NCBI GenBank assembly: GCA_021324255.1
Contig: JAJPJL010000107.1
Span: 1 to 47,387 of the forward strand
Origin: Bacillota bacterium
Lineage (GTDB): Bacteria; Sysuimicrobiota; Sysuimicrobiia; Sysuimicrobiales; Segetimicrobiaceae
Direction of reading: 5' to 3'
DNA length: 47,387 nucleotides
Below, piece after piece: positions 45,704 to 47,387 of this stretch (its first letter is position 1; the number at the start of each line of letters is the position of its first letter). Made by a program: the position numbers and the translations under genes. A model generated the notes under the pieces. That model was not told the DNA's origin. It saw only the letters and a list, made by a program, of their open reading frames with translations, and searched no databases.

Positions 45704-45994
45704 TCAACGGAAGCCGTACGTCGCGACCAACTCTTCCTTGCTCATGTGGTAATACGCGGCGTTCATTTCGATGTGGGTCTTCCACTGGTCGGGCACCCCG
45801 GCCTCCGGGAAGATCGCGGAGACGGGACATACCGACTCGCAGGCGCCGCAATCGATGCACTCCTCGGGATTGATGTACAGTTTGGTCTCCTCTTGTTCCT
45901 CGTCCACCTTCGGATGGATGCAATCGACCGGACATACCTCCACGCAGGAGCGGTCCTTTACGTTGATACACGGCTCCGTGATGACGTAGGCCAT
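45704..45994 (-). CDS. fdxA: Seven-iron ferredoxin ([3Fe-4S][4Fe-4S])
   Basis: 96 residues. N-terminal CINVKDRSCVEVCPVDCI carries the spaced cysteines of a [3Fe-4S] plus shared site; EECIDCGACESVCPVSAI is the [4Fe-4S] motif. The tail (WKTHIEMNAAYYHMSKEELV) matches the 7-Fe ferredoxins of actinobacteria and Thermus. Cytoplasmic one-electron carrier. Start 45994 after GAGGT. A possible operator lies 94 bases upstream (46088-46101). Candidate partner of the FAD oxidoreductase at 31255-32439. Confidence 0.9.
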   Translation of the reverse strand: MAYVITEPCINVKDRSCVEVCPVDCIHPKVDEEQEETKLYINPEECIDCGACESVCPVSAIFPEAGVPDQWKTHIEMNAAYYHMSKEELVATYGFR

Positions 45995-46087
45995 GGCGGT
46001 GTACCTCGTCTCCTCACACCGGATTCACTCTGGGCGGGTCAAGCGAGTCACAGCTCTCACGATGATGAACAATCGAGGCCCACGCGC

Positions 46088-46101
46088 TTGCGCGCGTGCA
46101 C
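46088..46101 (-). promoter_or_regulatory. Weak operator candidate upstream of the ferredoxin
   Basis: Minus strand GTGCA-CGCG-CGCAA; right half-site perfect, left has two mismatches. No good -10 at 22 nt (TCATCG). Confidence 0.35.
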
Positions 46102-46128
46102 ACGGGCGCCGCGGACGCCGCTGCGGCG

Positions 46129-46350
46129 TCAGCCTCGACCCGCCGCGGTGCCTTTCAGCACCTCCTTGATGACCACAGCCTGGTTGCGCTGGATGTCGCG
46201 CGCGCTGTAGACCAGCGTCAACCCTCCGCCGCGTGCATGTCCGGCCAAATCTTGCAACAACCCTGCCTTTTTCGCCAGTTCACGGCGGTACCGGCGACGG
46301 AACTCGGCCCACTTGGCCGGGTCGTGGCCAAACCACCGCTCGTCGTGGCT
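46129..46350 (-). pseudogene. DUF488 family protein, 3' fragment
   Basis: Reading down from about 46350 to TGA at 46129-46131: ERWFGHDPAKWAEFRRRYRR, ELAKKAGLLQDLAG, then GGGLTLVYSARDIQRNQAVV and a C-terminal KEVLKG. This is the distal half of a DUF488 protein. The 5' half and start are missing, the sequence meeting the opposite-strand MFS remnant near 46345. Too short and startless to appear as an open frame, but the match is clear. Confidence 0.6.
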
Positions 46351-47205
46351 CGCAGCGGGACACCGAGCAACGTCGGCGTCGTGATGGTCGTCTTCAGCCT
46401 TGGGAACGTGCTGGCGCCCTTCTACGGGGTGGTCGCCGACCGAACCGCTGGCACCGGACCCTGTTCGCCGGGGGCGCTGCGGTCATGGGCTGCGCAGTGG
46501 TGCTCTTTGCGTGGGCAACGGATCTGGCCGGCATGCTCGCACTCGCGTACGCCGCGGGCGTCGGGTCTGGCGCGGTCTGGCTGCTGATCGCTGCGACGGT
46601 CGCTTGGATCGGGATCCCCGAACACTGGCGATCAACGGGGGGCGGGCCTTGGTGGCAGCGGGTTCCGCGTGGCGGACCGTCCGCGTGCCCCCGCTTGCTC
46701 TCCCCCGTCGCGCACGCCGGGCGCCGAGCGTGACTTGGCGTGCAATCCGGGATACGCTGGCGTCGCCATTTGCGCTCTTCTGACCGCCTGGGCGTTGGCC
46801 TTGACCGGCAGTCAAGTACTCTACGCGCCGTACCCGCTCCTCATGGCGTGGGTCTTTCACGTTGTGCCCGGCGCATCGGCGTTGCTGTATGCCGCTGCCG
46901 TGGGGGTTTCGCTGCCGCTCTTCGCGCCGGCCGGCGCGTAGGCCAACCGCTGGGGCGCACGCCGGATAATGGGCATGGTGCTGGGAAGCCGCGCCATCAA
47001 CCTGCTGGCCATTGCGACGGGGGGCTGAGCGGCCCGTCGGGCGCGCGGTGGGCGGAAATCGCGTTCATCGCGCTCCAGTTCGCCTGGTCAATCCTAAGCG
47101 TCAGCAGCGCGGCGCTCGCCGCGGCCCTCAGTCCTCTGGCCCTCAGTCCTTTGGGAGAGGGGGAAGGCATGGGGCTGTACAATGCGGCGGCCGCGGCCGG
47201 TGGGA
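46345..47205 (+). pseudogene. MFS transporter remnant, several frames and stops
   Basis: Pieces in order: TPSNVGVVMVVFSLGNVLAP with FYGVVADR; LFAGGAAVMGCAVVLFAWAT and YAAGVGSGAVWLLIAATVAW; GYAGVAICALLTAWALALTG and LLMAWVFHVVPGASALLYAA; NRWGARRIMGMVLGSRAINL after a TAG where Trp is expected; and finally GEGMGLYNAAAAAGG. The 5' end is lost at the junction with DUF488. At least three frameshifts and one nonsense codon make it a dead gene. Confidence 0.65.
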
Positions 47206-47267
47206 CATGTCCGATACTGCACCCGCGCCGCCTAGTGCGATGCATCCCTATCCGATCGGGTGATCCC

Positions 47268-47387
47268 ATGCCGAGTCTCTGCCCGACCACCATCGCCCAG
47301 GCCCTCGCGGATCCGGTGCGGTTCCGCATTATGGAGCGCCTGACCGACGGGCCGGCCGCCGTCTCCGAACTCGTCCTGCTCACGGGA
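47268..47387 (+). CDS. ArsR-type HTH regulator, partial (runs off the window)
   Basis: The first 40 residues read IAQALADPVRFRIMERLTDG and PAAVSELVLLTG, the N-terminal winged-helix of ArsR-family repressors. Start at ATG 47268. The recognition helix and effector site lie beyond the end, so the ligand cannot be told. Confidence 0.65.
   Translation, partial: MPSLCPTTIAQALADPVRFRIMERLTDGPAAVSELVLLTG

Noticed and set aside
1-47387. Mobile elements, CRISPR arrays, tRNA and rRNA genes
   Set aside because: No transposase or integrase fragments, no regular spaced repeats and no tRNA or rRNA-like segments were recognised on reading both strands.

Overview
The window is very GC-rich, gene-dense bacterial DNA. 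No rRNA, tRNA, CRISPR array or insertion sequence was seen. Gene content points to a respiratory, probably metabolically flexible bacterium: a complete cytoplasmic-facing nitrate reductase (narGHJI), a 2-oxoglutarate dehydrogenase E1/E2 pair, a Tat-exported sulfite oxidase with a sulfocyanin-type cupredoxin, remnants of cytochrome oxidase and aerobic CO dehydrogenase-type genes, hemerythrins, two type II NADH dehydrogenase-like genes (one broken), and a phosphoketolase/FGGY-kinase/transaldolase pentose block. Sulfocyanin plus sulfite oxidase plus Nar at this GC content fits an uncultivated, possibly Terrabacteria-like lineage, but no marker gene here fixes the phylum.

Layout. 1-9.3 kb: two redox carriers, many broken genes and small regulated genes (sulfocyanin, alkA-like, coxB::ctaG, CBS-BON, secreted helical protein, coxS::coxM, nitrilase remnant, two AhpD/CMD genes, a small molybdopterin protein). 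9.3-18.3 kb: intact central metabolism (MmgE/PrpD, ComA, SucAB) and a transporter/RraA group. 18.4-21.2 kb: a small protein, an HTH-GGDEF gene, and ndh/nrfD debris. 21.5-23.4 kb: sulfite oxidase and second sulfocyanin. 23.5-30.9 kb: narGHJI and a decayed narI copy. 31.2-38.9 kb: FAD oxidoreductases, a heme-copper-oxidase-like membrane protein, hemerythrins, a cupin and a Crp/Fnr regulator. 39-46 kb: sugar/phosphoketolase genes, a flavoprotein disulfide reductase and a 7-Fe ferredoxin. 46-47.4 kb: DUF488 and MFS debris and the start of an ArsR gene.

Three signals stand out. (1) A palindrome TTGCG-N4-CGCAA recurs upstream of at least ten genes, followed in most cases 22 nt later by a TACNNT-like -10 box, which places it at about -41.5. 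A Crp/Fnr-family regulator is encoded at 38131-38889. This looks like one coherent, probably redox-responsive regulon. (2) Two genes carry an in-frame TGA exactly where a redox-active cysteine is expected: CxxU in an AhpD/CMD protein and GGTU in a dihydrolipoamide dehydrogenase/MerA-like flavoprotein. Both are selenocysteine candidates. (3) About 24 kb of genes are intact, while the rest carry frameshifts, nonsense codons and many deletion fusions that join the 5' part of one gene to the 3' part of another. This suggests selective gene decay more than uniform sequencing error.
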